This document shows, in pieces, positions 1 to 9,547 of a stretch of DNA of 62,697 bases. A program made the translations under genes and the position numbers. How positions within the stretch are numbered: position 1 is the first letter of the stretch; every line of letters begins with the position of its first letter. The stretch comes from Synergistaceae bacterium (lineage in GTDB: Bacteria > Synergistota > Synergistia > Synergistales > Aminobacteriaceae), in NCBI GenBank assembly GCA_017540085.1, contig JAFYBQ010000011.1, forward strand, positions 1-62,697, given 5' to 3'. A model generated the notes under the pieces. It ran no database searches and was not told where the DNA came from. It saw nothing but the letters and a program-made list of their open reading frames with translations.

Positions 1-173
1 GGGGTCAAAACTCAAGACGATTTATGGGGCAAAGAGGGCATCATCACTCAGATAAGCAAGGCTCTGTTGGAACGAATCCTTAACGCCGAGATGGATTTCC
101 ACCTCAATAACACAGACGAAGGACGCGCAGCGGGCAACACAAGGAACGGATACGGCAAGAAAACGCTCAAGAG
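1..173 (+). pseudogene. IS256-family transposase, N-terminal fragment
   Basis: The frame is open from base 1 and encodes the N-terminal region of a Mutator/IS256-type DDE transposase. The diagnostic string is an acidic HL segment followed by GRAAGNTRNGYGKKTLK (about residues 30-56), which precedes the DNA-binding part in this family. A family member is about 400 residues; here the protein stops being transposase after roughly 57 residues and runs straight into the element's terminal sequence at 174. The catalytic DDE domain is therefore missing, so this is an internally deleted IS copy. The upstream end lies outside the window. A TTG at 67 is only the first in-window start-like codon, not a real start. 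Confidence 0.75.
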
Positions 174-218
174 AAAGTGTCATAGAAAAATCTCATACAC
201 AGTTTACTTGACAGACCC
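174..218 (+). repeat. IS256-type element end (right terminus), copy 1
   Basis: This 45-bp sequence ends in TTTACTTGACAGACCC and recurs almost unchanged at 8118-8162 (one difference seen). In reverse complement it begins GGGTCTGTCAAGTAAACTGT, which has the form of an IS256-family terminal inverted repeat. It abuts the truncated transposase on the left and an Rpn-type coding sequence on the right, so base 218 is the probable element boundary. Confidence 0.7.
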
Positions 219-455
219 GCTAAATATAAAAATATCCGAAAAGGAGTGAGTGATATTATGGGCGGTCAGGTTCTTGAACACGAAGGCAAAACTATTTACA
301 ACGCGGGTATTAAAGAAGGTATCGCGCTGGGTGAAGAACGCGGAATGCGGAAAGCTAATCTTGAAACCGCCAGACGCTTGCGCGATATGGGCATGAGCGA
401 CAACGATATACACAAAGCTACTAATATCTCGTTTGATGACTTGCAAATGCTCTAA
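219..455 (+). pseudogene. Rpn/PD-(D/E)XK nuclease family gene, C-terminal fragment
   Basis: From 219 the frame reads AKYKNIRKGVSDIMGGQVLE and continues to a TAA at 453-455. It matches, nearly residue for residue, the C-terminal part of the Rpn-family gene on the minus strand at 32096-32987 (same VLEHEGKTIYN segment, then an arginine-rich helix ending in FDDLQML). Rpn proteins are recombination-promoting nucleases or putative transposases; the catalytic PD-(D/E)XK domain is N-terminal and absent here. The IS end at 218 falls exactly at the break, so the gene was cut by that insertion. A GTG at 246 preceded by AAAGGA could still start a 69-residue peptide, but I regard that as accidental. Confidence 0.75.
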
Positions 456-713
456 TTTAAGCTACATATTGCTAATCACCGCGAAAAGATATATTTTATA
501 GACAAACCTCAATGCACCATCGAACAAATTATATACTGCGATGAGAATAACGGCTATTCCATCATCAGGTGCAATTCTAGTGTTTACCGCGAATCTTTTA
601 CCGCTGTAGGCATTATGTTTGATGTCCATATCGGCAGTGTCTTCTACCTTTATGGCTCTTGGAAACTTCATCCTAAATACGGCTGGCAGTTCTCTTTCCA
701 GCAATGCATATAA
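456..713 (+). pseudogene. RecD2-like helicase, N-terminal domain relic
   Basis: Directly after the Rpn stop, in the same frame, an open stretch reads CTIEQIIYCDENNGYSIIRC, then FTAVG, then LYGSWKLHPKYGWQFSF, ending at TAA 711-713. This is the pattern of the N-terminal OB-like domain of RecD2/RecD-like 5'-3' DNA helicases (ErIiyhnenNGYtvlr ... fTvVG ... l.G.Wv.HpkYG.QF). The helicase core (about 600 further residues) is absent and no ATG, GTG or TTG start precedes the fragment. I read it as a 5' relic left after a deletion. The antisense open frame at 462-704 is its shadow. Confidence 0.6.
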
Positions 714-730
714 ACTCCCCTTTCATCTGA

Positions 731-763
731 AAAACAGAGGGCAGGATAAGCCTGTCCCCCTGT
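731..763 (-). terminator. Rho-independent terminator of the lipase/FG-GAP unit
   Basis: Read on the minus strand, just past the stop codon at 770-772, the sequence forms a GC-rich hairpin (ACAGGGGGACAGG / CCTGCCCTCTGT with one bulge) followed by TTTT. It is placed as expected to end the transcript of the two Synergist-CTERM genes. Confidence 0.65.
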
Positions 764-769
764 GTGTTC

Positions 770-3316
770 TTAATATGATTTGCGCCTCAAAAGCAATGCC
801 AGTCCCGGAAAAACGAATGCTAAAACAGTATCTGTGTTCCAAAGAGTATCACATCCGCTACTACTGTTGTTAATAGTCAAAGTGCTAGCCGGGTGAATTG
901 TGTACTCCCATATTGCAACATCGCTGTCATCGCAAGTCTCCCTGTCACCCTTCGTGTACGCAAGAAGGATGAAGTCCGTTGATGAGGTAATACTTTCTCC
1001 TAGCGTGATAGATCCCGTGTACTTGAGATTCGGCTCAATCTCAGCACTGGAGGTGGAGATGCAATAGTATATCTCGCGATTTCCGACATCTGCGCTCAAG
1101 ATTATTGTCTGAGGGCCATCGTATTCACCATTCGGAAGCGAGGCGGACGGAGCGGGCAGGTTAGGGATGCCGGCCTCGTAAACACAGCTCGTTAATGTGG
1201 TATCCACCCATTCAGCAAGCGTTGCGCCATCCGGCAGTGATACTTTTCCATCTGTCACCCATATGATTGGCTCGATGGGGTGCGAATCCGTATACTCATT
1301 CAGCTCCACCCAATCGCTGGTATCATCATTAGGGTCTTCATGAACATAGTACGTGGTTTTCTCATCCCAGTCTATAGCCCTGTCTTCTGACGTGCCATCA
1401 GAGTAATAAACAGTTACCGTTTTAGGCAGGTATGCTTCTATCGCACCATGTTCGACAAAAACATCAGGGATTTCACCAACGCCTATAATAACCTTGCCGC
1501 TAGTACTAGCAACAAGACTGTTAGTACGTCTGCCTTCCGCAGTGGTGAAGCTGACAGCGGACACGAACGGGGACACAATCTCTTTATCGTAAAGCGAATC
1601 TTGAGCGCGAAGCCATGCCAAAGTTACCTCAGGGTAATGGTTCATACCGATGTTATGCGCGTTTGCGATAAACGTCAATAGCTGGCTTAGTCCGCTGGTT
1701 CCGTGAAGCTCGCTCTGGTAATCCGCTGCAGCATAGGTCAGAAGAAACTCCATGAGAACCGGCATATCAGTCCGCAACAATTTTTCCTTCTCTGGTGCTT
1801 CCAGATTAAGCGGGACAAAACAATTACTGTCATCCAGCCAACGTACCGCTTTCATGATGTAATATTCTTTGTACGGCCACTGCGGTTCGTTCCATTTTCG
1901 CAGAGGATAGACTATCAGCTCAAGCAGTTCTTTCCACTTATTAATACCAGCGTTATTCCAGAATGATTTTAAGTTGTCTCCAAACGCTTTCGTCTCTCCT
2001 GTCGTACTGCCATAGAGAATCGACATACAATCACGCAGTGCGCCCTGAATGTTGCCGTCGATAAGGTAGCCCATGTCGAGGTCATGTCCGTCTTTCGCAT
2101 TGTAGTATTCGCGGGTCATACCCGTCCATTCGCACAGATTCTTGACAAACTCGTCCAGAAAATCGTCCATATACATTTTCTCTCCCCTGCGGAAAAGAAG
2201 GTTTGTACGCAACAGCCTGAGATCCAGCCCCCAGACGGTGAACTTGTCGTCAAACGTGAATTGATTGTTGATCACGGAAAGCTGCTCCGCCATCTTTTGA
2301 TAAACCGAAATGTAGTTGTCTGTATCCGTCTTGTAGAATTCGTTGTCGTGTTTGTTGCCGTCGTTCCCCTCAACGATAGAGCCAGCGTCCGAACCCGGAA
2401 GATAATGATCTACACCATAACGCTTGAAATCCATAAATCCGGGAGCCACTCTTGGCACAATATCGTTGCGGTTAATGATGCTATGGATACAGTTGTAGTT
2501 TGAGCCGCTCTTCTCCGCTGTCTTCCAGCCGCCCATGGGTGCCTCGACACAGTAAGCGAAAATCTTGTTACCTGAAGCAGCATAGGAATCGACCAAACGT
2601 TTGGCCGCAAGATTCGTTGTTGCCCCCGCGCGCGAATATCCTGCAATCCAAAAAACAACATCGCCGCTGGTAATTTCGGAACTTAAATTTTGCTACTCGA
2701 TATATTTCTTAACTTCGGAAAAAACAATCTGCGCTGCTGTAGAAAATCCCTTGGCTTCACCATCATTTTCCCGTTCCGTACCTAGTGTAACATTGCTTGT
2801 CCATTCTCTTTCGTAGTTGGATCCCCGGATTGCAATGGGAATAAGGGTGCGGCCGTATGTCAGAGTCTTTTTCCCGATAGTTACACCTATGCTGTCGGTC
2901 TGAGGCCGAACCGTGTTGTAGTAGTTGACGTAAATATCCGATTCCGACACCCCGATGTCCTTCATGTACTGTAGAATGTTCCTGTTCTTGTTAGAATAAT
3001 CCGCGTCTGGTCCTGTCGCCCCTTCGTTGGAGTAGAAGGCCGCCATTGCCATGCACAGGGAGGCCGTTGCAAGGTGGTTGTTGTAAACATAGGGATCTTC
3101 CGCGAAAAAGCCCTCCGAGAAAAAGAACGCCGCCGGTATGTCCTTCATTGCGCCGTTAATAGGTACCTCTGACGGGAAGTTGAAAACGCCTCTATACAGC
3201 TTGTAAGCCGTACCACTAACCGTATACCCTCCGCTGACTTCCGTCATTGCCGCAAAAGATGGCATAGCCGAAAATGTCATGGCCATCGCCAGCAGCATAA
3301 TAATAAACTTTCTCAC
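770..3316 (-). pseudogene. Secreted class 3 lipase-like protein with Synergist-CTERM tail, interrupted by in-frame TAG
   Basis: The frame of 849 codons starts with a GTG at 3316 and encodes a signal peptide (RKFIIMLLAMAMTFSAMPSFA). At codon 208 it meets a TAG (2695-2693), then continues in the same frame to 770. The nucleophile elbow GYSRAG, the GxSxG motif of alpha/beta-hydrolase class 3 lipases, lies about 20 codons after the TAG (serine near codon 228), so the truncated product has no active site. The far C-terminus has a Ser/Gly-Cys, hydrophobic segment and RRKSY tail, like the Synergist-CTERM sorting signal that marks proteins for cell-surface processing. The gene starts 1 bp after the FG-GAP gene ends, so translation is coupled. 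Either a nonsense mutation (from CAG, AAG or similar) killed it, or the TAG is read through. Downstream in-frame starts would lack the signal peptide. Confidence 0.75.
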
Positions 3317-3317
3317 C

Positions 3318-6300
3318 TTAGTGTTTGAACCTCATCATCATGCCTGAAAGCGCAAGAAGCATTAATACTCCCTGCACAGCCCCGCAGCCACTGCCAGAAC
3401 TGCCTACACCGATAACCTGCACAGTTTCAGAGTCTGAACCTGCCTTAGTGTCGAACGTCAAAATCTTCTCATCACTCCATGTTAATCCGTCCGATGATGT
3501 CTGAACGGAAATGCTGTACTCTCCCTCAAGAGTCTTTCCGGCAATCGTGCTTACTGTTACGGTGATTCTGTCAGTCGCAACAGTCCCGGCATCTGAAGGA
3601 CTCATCGTGATGTTAAGCAGGTCATCAGCCGCCGCTCCGAAGATATACGCCGATGATTTCATAGTTACATTACCTATCCTCCACAGCACAGGCGAGGAAG
3701 CCTCAACAACATAGCTGCGGGTGATTACATCATTCACGAAATTTCCCGCAGGTGCTTCACCGGGAACATCGCCAGTATTGCCGCCGGGGTCAGTGCTGTC
3801 ATCCTTCGGGGTCTCAGGAGCAGTAGTGCCGCTGCCGGGCCTCTCGTCAAGCATATACTCAACTGATGAGTCTCCGTCAGTAACAACAAGCCTCAGATTC
3901 TTTCCGTTCTTTATCTCTTCCTCGTTTAGTATGAACGTGAAGTATATGCTGTCGCCCTTCGCTATAACAGGTAACATCTCACTTTCAAAAACTACCTCAT
4001 AATCGCCGTCATCATCAGTGAAATCCATCACAATATCCGCCCAAATATCACTACGGACATCATCACTATTGTAGAGCAATGACACCGCGAACTCACTCTC
4101 ACCGTCAACCATCTCTGAGAAGTCCGTCTCGTCATTCCAGTCTTTCCACATCGTCCAGTCATCATATTCATCATCAGACTCAGCCGATGCTAAGAATGCT
4201 GCAACTTGTGCGGTCTTCTTCACGCTTCTGGCCTTGTACTTCATTACAAAGTCTTTCGCTATCATCTGGGCTGAAGTGTCAGTGCCGTGCGAGATTCCGA
4301 ACGGAAAATACCCTGTGTTGTTGCCTTCAGGAGTCTTCGTTGTCCACGCTTCATGCACCTCATCAATCTTGTTATCGGGATCAATCACAGCGTAGAATTC
4401 ATACGCCCCCTGTGAAAGTGCCGGAACATTATCCCAGTTGAAGCGGACTAATGCCTTGTTGTTCTCCGTACCTTTCGTCCAGCCTCCTATAGTATTACTG
4501 CCTGGTACAGGTTCGCCGATTAATACACCATTCTCATCACTTCCGGCCTTCCTGTAGTACAGCTTCATAGGAACAGTGAGACTCTTTGCTCCGTCTGATG
4601 GCAGAAAGCTGGCGTTGTAGATTGGAATCTGAATCTCGTAGCTCAGTCCAGGGTAAATGATGTTGTTCGCATAGGAGGCAAGAGTCTTGCTGTAAATTCG
4701 GACTCCTCTGAGCTTCATTGCGTTGCGTTCAGTGCGCGGGAGAATCTGCTTTGACTTTCCGATTTCCTGCTTGCCTTCAACAAACACATACCTGTCGGGC
4801 ATTACCAGCGCAGGGTCAGGCTTCTTCCAGTAAGGAGAGTCAGAACCCCAAAGTTTTGCGGTATTAGGAAGGTCGGTAACAGCAAATCCGGCCGTCATTA
4901 TCCCGCTTTCATCAACGTAAAAATCAAACTGTGAGCTGAATGTTACATCGCGCCAGTCAAAAGCCTTGCTCGGATCTGGGTAAACTACTTCTATTTCCTC
5001 CGTGCTGTCAAACTTCTTGCTGAATGTCTCAGTGTTCGTATTTGGGCGCATGTCTGATGATTTTCCGAGAAGAGTCTTCAGAGTCCCCGCTACTTTTGAG
5101 AACTGGCTGTATGATGTTACCTGCCGCGATTTACTCTCGGATTTACCCGTTGAGGTCGTAACACTGGCCTTGTGCTTCTCCTGATTCGTTGAATACGAGA
5201 TAGGCATCACTTTTGGGATTAGGCTGAATTGCCGCGATGAATATCCCGGAATCGTGCTTAATGTTGTTGGATATGAGAAGAGATTTCCTTCCTCGTGTGC
5301 AGGCTGGTAGAGAGGATTCCCCGCGTTAGCTCCCTGCCTCGCGAATGTGGCCTTGCTTGATCCTACAGAAGGCTCGTCCGGCGCAATTATGGTCAGGTAT
5401 AAATCTCCTGAAGCGGCCTTTGCGCTGCCGTTCTGGAGATCGCCTATTATCCATGATGGCACAGGCTTCTTCAGAGAATAACGCCACACATGAGTCTTCG
5501 TTACATAGAAAAGCTGTGAGTCATTCTTGCCGGCCTCGATCGTGTTTGTGTAGCCTAATGACTTGCTCGCGTTGGTGAGTTTGGTCTCAGTAGCCTTGAT
5601 TTTGTCGGTTAAGTTATCAATAAGCCCGCTGATTTTGTCGCCTGCTGTCTTGCTGCCAGTCAGAAAATTTGCCGCGAGCTTTACTCCGCTTTTAACGCTG
5701 TCCATTGTCTCAGAATCAACATCTATACCAAGCGGGCCGAATGCCTCAAGTGTCGATGTCGCCTCAAATTTTGTGTCCTTTGCGTCTGTTGTCTTGCCTG
5801 AACGCGAGTATGTCGTCTTCGCTGATGACTCGTAGTTGAAGTTCATCGGCCATGCCTGCGGGTAATTCCAGAACTCAAGCGGTATAGTGTCGAGATGATA
5901 CGGGGGAGCCTGAATTAGTACGGCTGGTGTCCAGCGGTCAGAGACTACCACGTGCGAAGGCTCGCCGAGTTCAACTCCCTCATGAAGGAAGTCGTCAGCA
6001 ACAAGCCCCATTCCGCACCCGCCTTTGTTCCTCAGAACGTTAGTGCTGTAATAGCTGATGTTAGAATAACTGCTGTCCTTCGGCCACGTTATAAAGAAAT
6101 TTCCATCTGCGTTTGTGATGTTGCTCCATTCTTTTGCAGTATCCTGAATAATAACAGCTACCTCATCACACGTGCGGTATTTCCCCATTCTTCCCATAAA
6201 AGGCCCGGCAACAACAGAGAATCTTGATGGGAAATATGGATACTTGACTGAGAAATCTGCCGTGTAATGGTCAGGAACTCCTTCGCCAGCGTAAAACAGG

Positions 6301-7793
6301 CTGAAAAAATAGCCTCTGTTTCTATCAACATGGAACGATGATATATCCGGCCCGCCTAATACAGGCTGTATTGATCCTTTGTTGCAGTACCAGAATGTTA
6401 TATAGCCCTGAGTATGAAGCGTTTTCTCCGAATGCCCTAAGTAGCCTGAAAAGAGACCCGGACTCCACGAGAAATGGCCAACCCCGACAAAAACAGCAAG
6501 CTCCGTTTTTCCGTCCCCGTCAATGTCAGCCGCAACAGGTTTCAGCCATGCTACTGTTTGAGTCTGATAGTAGCCTGATGTGCTGTGATAATTCCAGTCC
6601 TTTACCGTTTCTGCGCTCTTGAATGCTCCGTTTGTCCATTTGCAGATTTTTACGGCTGCACTGCCGCGAACCTCATCAGCAGTTACACTCCGACTATCGG
6701 CTTTGACGCTGGTCTCACAGGTCTTATACACAACAGCAAGCTCCGTCTGTCCGTCCCCGTCAAAATCTCCGGCGGCAACCTCTGCGACAGGATACGACAA
6801 TATTCCGTTGATACTGCCATAGTAGAAATTTTTAGCCTTGTAAACAGTTTCGCTCGCGGTTTTTGTGGCCTCAAGTGCTCCGCTGCTGTTCAGGCGTATA
6901 GTGTAGACAGTGAGATATACTTCTGATATTGTTGATGTTACTACTGCCACCTGATTAGTTATTCCTTCGCCCGTGAAATCACCGACAGCAATTTGTACCG
7001 AAGAATAACCCGTGCCATTGACAATATCGCGTATCTTCAGAGGTGTTGCGCTGAATGTTGCTTTACCTTCGTCATCTTCCGCAAGCCTAAAGAATGAAAT
7101 GTCCGTTTTGCACTCCGAACTGCTGCCGCCGCTTTCAAAGGTTCTATGCGTTGCAAATTCCGTGTCAACTGCATGAGCCACAACGAAATATTCCTCTTTT
7201 GAGCTGTTGCGGTTAACCCTGAGTCCGCTCTTCACGTCAGTAAGATACGACGGGCCGTAAGTGCTGCGTTCAAGTGTCGTCTTGATTACATCGCCTACCT
7301 TCGTGAACGTGGGATTAGCCGTGCCTTTCTGCTCAACGAGAAACATACGGGCATTAAAGCTAGGTATCTGCTGGCTGTCTCTTGCTGTGTCGCTGTGAAG
7401 GAACAAATATCTTCCTTTGCCGTTAGCTGTGAGGTACTGTGCAGTTACAGGGTGAACACCGGCGTGATTCAGTGCCGTATCTATCCGTATGTCGCTGCCG
7501 AATGAGCTTGCCATATTGGAGTATGCGCTGAGTTCCTTTCCATCGTTCTGATAGGAGCTTAAACGCCAGCCTAATTCGCCTTTCGTGCCGCCTATTGTGG
7601 GAAGAACAAGGGCTGAATATTTCGGTATGCTAGGTTTTGCGCCGTTTGTTTCCCGCATAATGTCGTGAATATCATCCAAAGCCTTGCCGTTGATGTCAGT
7701 CTTCAATGGACTTACTGCTAATGCTTCCAGTGATGACGCTGCCAACAGCATGGCCGATATTGCCGCTATGATACATTTTCTTGTAATGTTCAT
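3318..7793 (-). CDS. Large secreted FG-GAP/VCBS repeat protein with Synergist-CTERM tail
   Basis: The product of 1491 residues begins with a signal peptide (NITRKCIIAAISAMLLAASS...ALA). I chose the ATG at 7793 rather than the upstream ATG at 7820, because CGGAGG lies 9 nt before it. Residues about 250-450 contain FG-GAP/VCBS-type repeats (GDFDGDGQTELAVVY, AADIDGDGKTELAVF), usually beta-propeller, Ca-binding surface modules. The middle is rich in Ser/Thr. A CARDB-like Ig module follows near residue 1100 (YEFYAVIDPDNKIDEVHE). The C-terminus has an SGSGC motif, a hydrophobic helix and a basic RFKH end, typical of Synergist-CTERM sorting. The protein is probably displayed on the surface; its ligand is unknown. 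It is first in a two-gene unit with the lipase-like gene. Confidence 0.8.
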   Translation of the reverse strand: MNITRKCIIAAISAMLLAASSLEALAVSPLKTDINGKALDDIHDIMRETNGAKPSIPKYSALVLPTIGGTKGELGWRLSSYQNDGKELSAYSNMASSFGSDIRIDTALNHAGVHPVTAQYLTANGKGRYLFLHSDTARDSQQIPSFNARMFLVEQKGTANPTFTKVGDVIKTTLERSTYGPSYLTDVKSGLRVNRNSSKEEYFVVAHAVDTEFATHRTFESGGSSSECKTDISFFRLAEDDEGKATFSATPLKIRDIVNGTGYSSVQIAVGDFTGEGITNQVAVVTSTISEVYLTVYTIRLNSSGALEATKTASETVYKAKNFYYGSINGILSYPVAEVAAGDFDGDGQTELAVVYKTCETSVKADSRSVTADEVRGSAAVKICKWTNGAFKSAETVKDWNYHSTSGYYQTQTVAWLKPVAADIDGDGKTELAVFVGVGHFSWSPGLFSGYLGHSEKTLHTQGYITFWYCNKGSIQPVLGGPDISSFHVDRNRGYFFSLFYAGEGVPDHYTADFSVKYPYFPSRFSVVAGPFMGRMGKYRTCDEVAVIIQDTAKEWSNITNADGNFFITWPKDSSYSNISYYSTNVLRNKGGCGMGLVADDFLHEGVELGEPSHVVVSDRWTPAVLIQAPPYHLDTIPLEFWNYPQAWPMNFNYESSAKTTYSRSGKTTDAKDTKFEATSTLEAFGPLGIDVDSETMDSVKSGVKLAANFLTGSKTAGDKISGLIDNLTDKIKATETKLTNASKSLGYTNTIEAGKNDSQLFYVTKTHVWRYSLKKPVPSWIIGDLQNGSAKAASGDLYLTIIAPDEPSVGSSKATFARQGANAGNPLYQPAHEEGNLFSYPTTLSTIPGYSSRQFSLIPKVMPISYSTNQEKHKASVTTSTGKSESKSRQVTSYSQFSKVAGTLKTLLGKSSDMRPNTNTETFSKKFDSTEEIEVVYPDPSKAFDWRDVTFSSQFDFYVDESGIMTAGFAVTDLPNTAKLWGSDSPYWKKPDPALVMPDRYVFVEGKQEIGKSKQILPRTERNAMKLRGVRIYSKTLASYANNIIYPGLSYEIQIPIYNASFLPSDGAKSLTVPMKLYYRKAGSDENGVLIGEPVPGSNTIGGWTKGTENNKALVRFNWDNVPALSQGAYEFYAVIDPDNKIDEVHEAWTTKTPEGNNTGYFPFGISHGTDTSAQMIAKDFVMKYKARSVKKTAQVAAFLASAESDDEYDDWTMWKDWNDETDFSEMVDGESEFAVSLLYNSDDVRSDIWADIVMDFTDDDGDYEVVFESEMLPVIAKGDSIYFTFILNEEEIKNGKNLRLVVTDGDSSVEYMLDERPGSGTTAPETPKDDSTDPGGNTGDVPGEAPAGNFVNDVITRSYVVEASSPVLWRIGNVTMKSSAYIFGAAADDLLNITMSPSDAGTVATDRITVTVSTIAGKTLEGEYSISVQTSSDGLTWSDEKILTFDTKAGSDSETVQVIGVGSSGSGCGAVQGVLMLLALSGMMMRFKH

Positions 7794-8116
7794 GTGTTTA
7801 TAACCTCCGAAAATATGCACACATTATTTCTTGACACAATAAGTGAATCATGTGCCGTTCTTGCGCGCTCAAATCTTCAGAGCTGGCGGAGGTCTTACCC
7901 TTTTTACGCGGTCAGTATGTGAATCCTGCTTCGGGGAATAGGAATAGCCTGAGTCCTGAGTCCTGAGTCCTGAGTCAATTAGGAGCATGGTCAAAAGATT
8001 TTGTCAAGGATAATTTTTACGATATTGATGATGATTATCTCAGGCAACATTCAGCAACTCCCTCAGTTTTGGCTTGAATATATTTTACACCATATATTTA
8101 TGACAAAATTAAATCT
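7794..8116. other. Gene-free stretch with coding debris
   Basis: No intact gene is visible between the FG-GAP start and the IS end. The left part (7794-7830) holds the ribosome-binding site of the FG-GAP gene. The rest carries the 7-bp tandem repeat at 7948-7975. A short plus-strand open stretch, 7979-8077, reads LGAWSKDFVKDNFYDIDDDY and looks protein-like, but has no start codon and I cannot assign it. It is probably the 3' end of a gene removed when the region was rearranged. Confidence 0.5.
7948..7975. repeat. Short tandem repeat (CCTGAGT)x4
   Basis: Four perfect consecutive copies of the heptamer CCTGAGT are present. The unit length is not a multiple of three, so copy-number changes would shift any reading frame crossing it. 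It precedes the protein-like debris at 7979-8077. Confidence 0.9.
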
Positions 8117-8117
8117 G

Positions 8118-8162
8118 AAAGTGTCATAGAAAAATCTCATACATAGTTTACTTGACAGACCC
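8118..8162 (+). repeat. IS256-type element end (right terminus), copy 2
   Basis: This is the same sequence as 174-218 (CATACATAGTTTACTTGACAGACCC versus CATACACAGTTT...). The element ends at 8162 and hsdR coding sequence begins at once. No transposase sequence remains to its left, so only the IS tip survives. A TTG at 8152 inside this tip opens the artificial start of the hsdR remnant. Confidence 0.7.
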
Positions 8163-9543
8163 CGAAATCCTCGAATATTTTACCTCATCGGTGCAAATCG
8201 GAATGACAGCGACTCCCCGCGAAACGAAGTACATATCGAACATAAATTACTTCGGTGAACCAGTTTACTGTTACAGCCTGAATCAGGGGATCGAGGACGG
8301 CTTCTTAGCCCCGTTCCGTGTGATTGAACCGCGCATGAATATATCTGACGGCTGGAGACCTGAGCCGGGACAATGCGATATTTATGGGAATGAGATAGAA
8401 GACCGAATCTATAACAACCTCGATTATAATTACAATATAATAATTCAGGACAGGACAAGGGCAGTAGCGGAAAGAGTGACCGAATACTTAAAGCGTAATG
8501 GACGAAAGACGCGGACAATAATATTCTGCGCGAATGAAGACGCAGCCGAAAGAATGCGGAAGGAAATGGCGAACTTGAACGCTGATATGATGAGGGAAAA
8601 TCCCGATTACGCAGTGAGAATAACTAGCTCTGACAATTACGGGAAGAGCAAGCTGGAATATTTCACGTCAGTAGATGCAGAATATCCAGTGATAGCGACC
8701 ACGTCAGAATTGCTTTCAACAGGAGTTGACACGAAAACAGTCGGACTAATAGTGCTGGACAAAAACATATCATCAATGACGCAGTTCAAGCAGATAATCG
8801 GGCGGGGAACGCGAATCAGGGAGGACAAAGGCAAGCTGTCATTCACGGTGATGGATTTTCGGGGAGTCTCGCGTCTGTTTGCAGACCCAGAATGGGATGG
8901 CCCAGTAGATATTTCATCAGACTTTGACCCGGAAGCAAAATCGCCCGAAACCCGCAGGACTCAGACTCACAGAGTCAAGCCCGTAGTTGACAGTGATGGT
9001 TGTGAAGTAGAAATTGTTTCCGAGACCGTATCAATATATGATATAGTGGGAAAATTATTGCGCCAAGAAAATATTATTGATTACACCCGGCGCAATATTC
9101 GCGGAGAATTTGCCGACCTTCAGCAGTTTATATTACGATGGAACAATGTCGCGAAGAAGCAGGAAATCACCGAGTTATTTAAGAATATGGGCATTGACTT
9201 TGATGCACTCAAGAAAGAACAGAATATGCAGGATACAGATGACTTTGATTTTATCTGCTATGTAGCGTTCGGTCAGAAGCCATTGACGAGAGCGCAAAGA
9301 GCCGAGAAAGTGAAGAGCAGTGATTTTTTCAGTAGGTACAGCGGTTCGGTGCGTGAAATTCTTGAGGCATTGTTAGACAGGTATGTGAATTACGGAGTCA
9401 CAGATATAGAAAGACGGGGAGTGCTGAAAATGGAGCCGTTCACGAAGTACGGGAAACCCTCTAAAATAGCCTCGTTATCCACGGTGAAACGTTACAGCGA
9501 ATTGCTAAAGGAACTGGAAAATCTAATATACATGGCAGGCTGA
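8163..9543 (+). pseudogene. hsdR: Type I restriction endonuclease subunit R, C-terminal half
   Basis: The sequence encodes about 460 C-terminal residues of a type I HsdR, the motor/nuclease subunit that translocates and cuts DNA. It starts in mid-helicase (EILEYFTSSVQIGMTATP, the SAT-like motif III neighbourhood), continues through the second RecA-like domain (STGVDTKTVGLIVLDKN, then QFKQIIGRGTRIRED, motifs V-VI) and ends with an EcoEI_R_C-like C-terminal domain. The N-terminal PD-(D/E)XK nuclease and Walker A/DEAD motifs are missing; full HsdR is about 750-1000 residues. The break coincides with the IS end at 8162. It lies 4 bp upstream of the hsdM start, in the usual R-M-S order. It cannot cleave DNA. 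Confidence 0.9.
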
Positions 9544-9547
9544 TAGA

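Noticed and set aside
462..704. 80-residue minus-strand open frame
   Set aside because: The opposite strand has a recognisable RecD2-like segment; this frame is its shadow.
2084..2503. 139-residue plus-strand open frame, and similar ones at 4079-4441 and 6585-6926
   Set aside because: They lie antisense to the lipase and FG-GAP genes, have no ribosome site and no recognisable domains.
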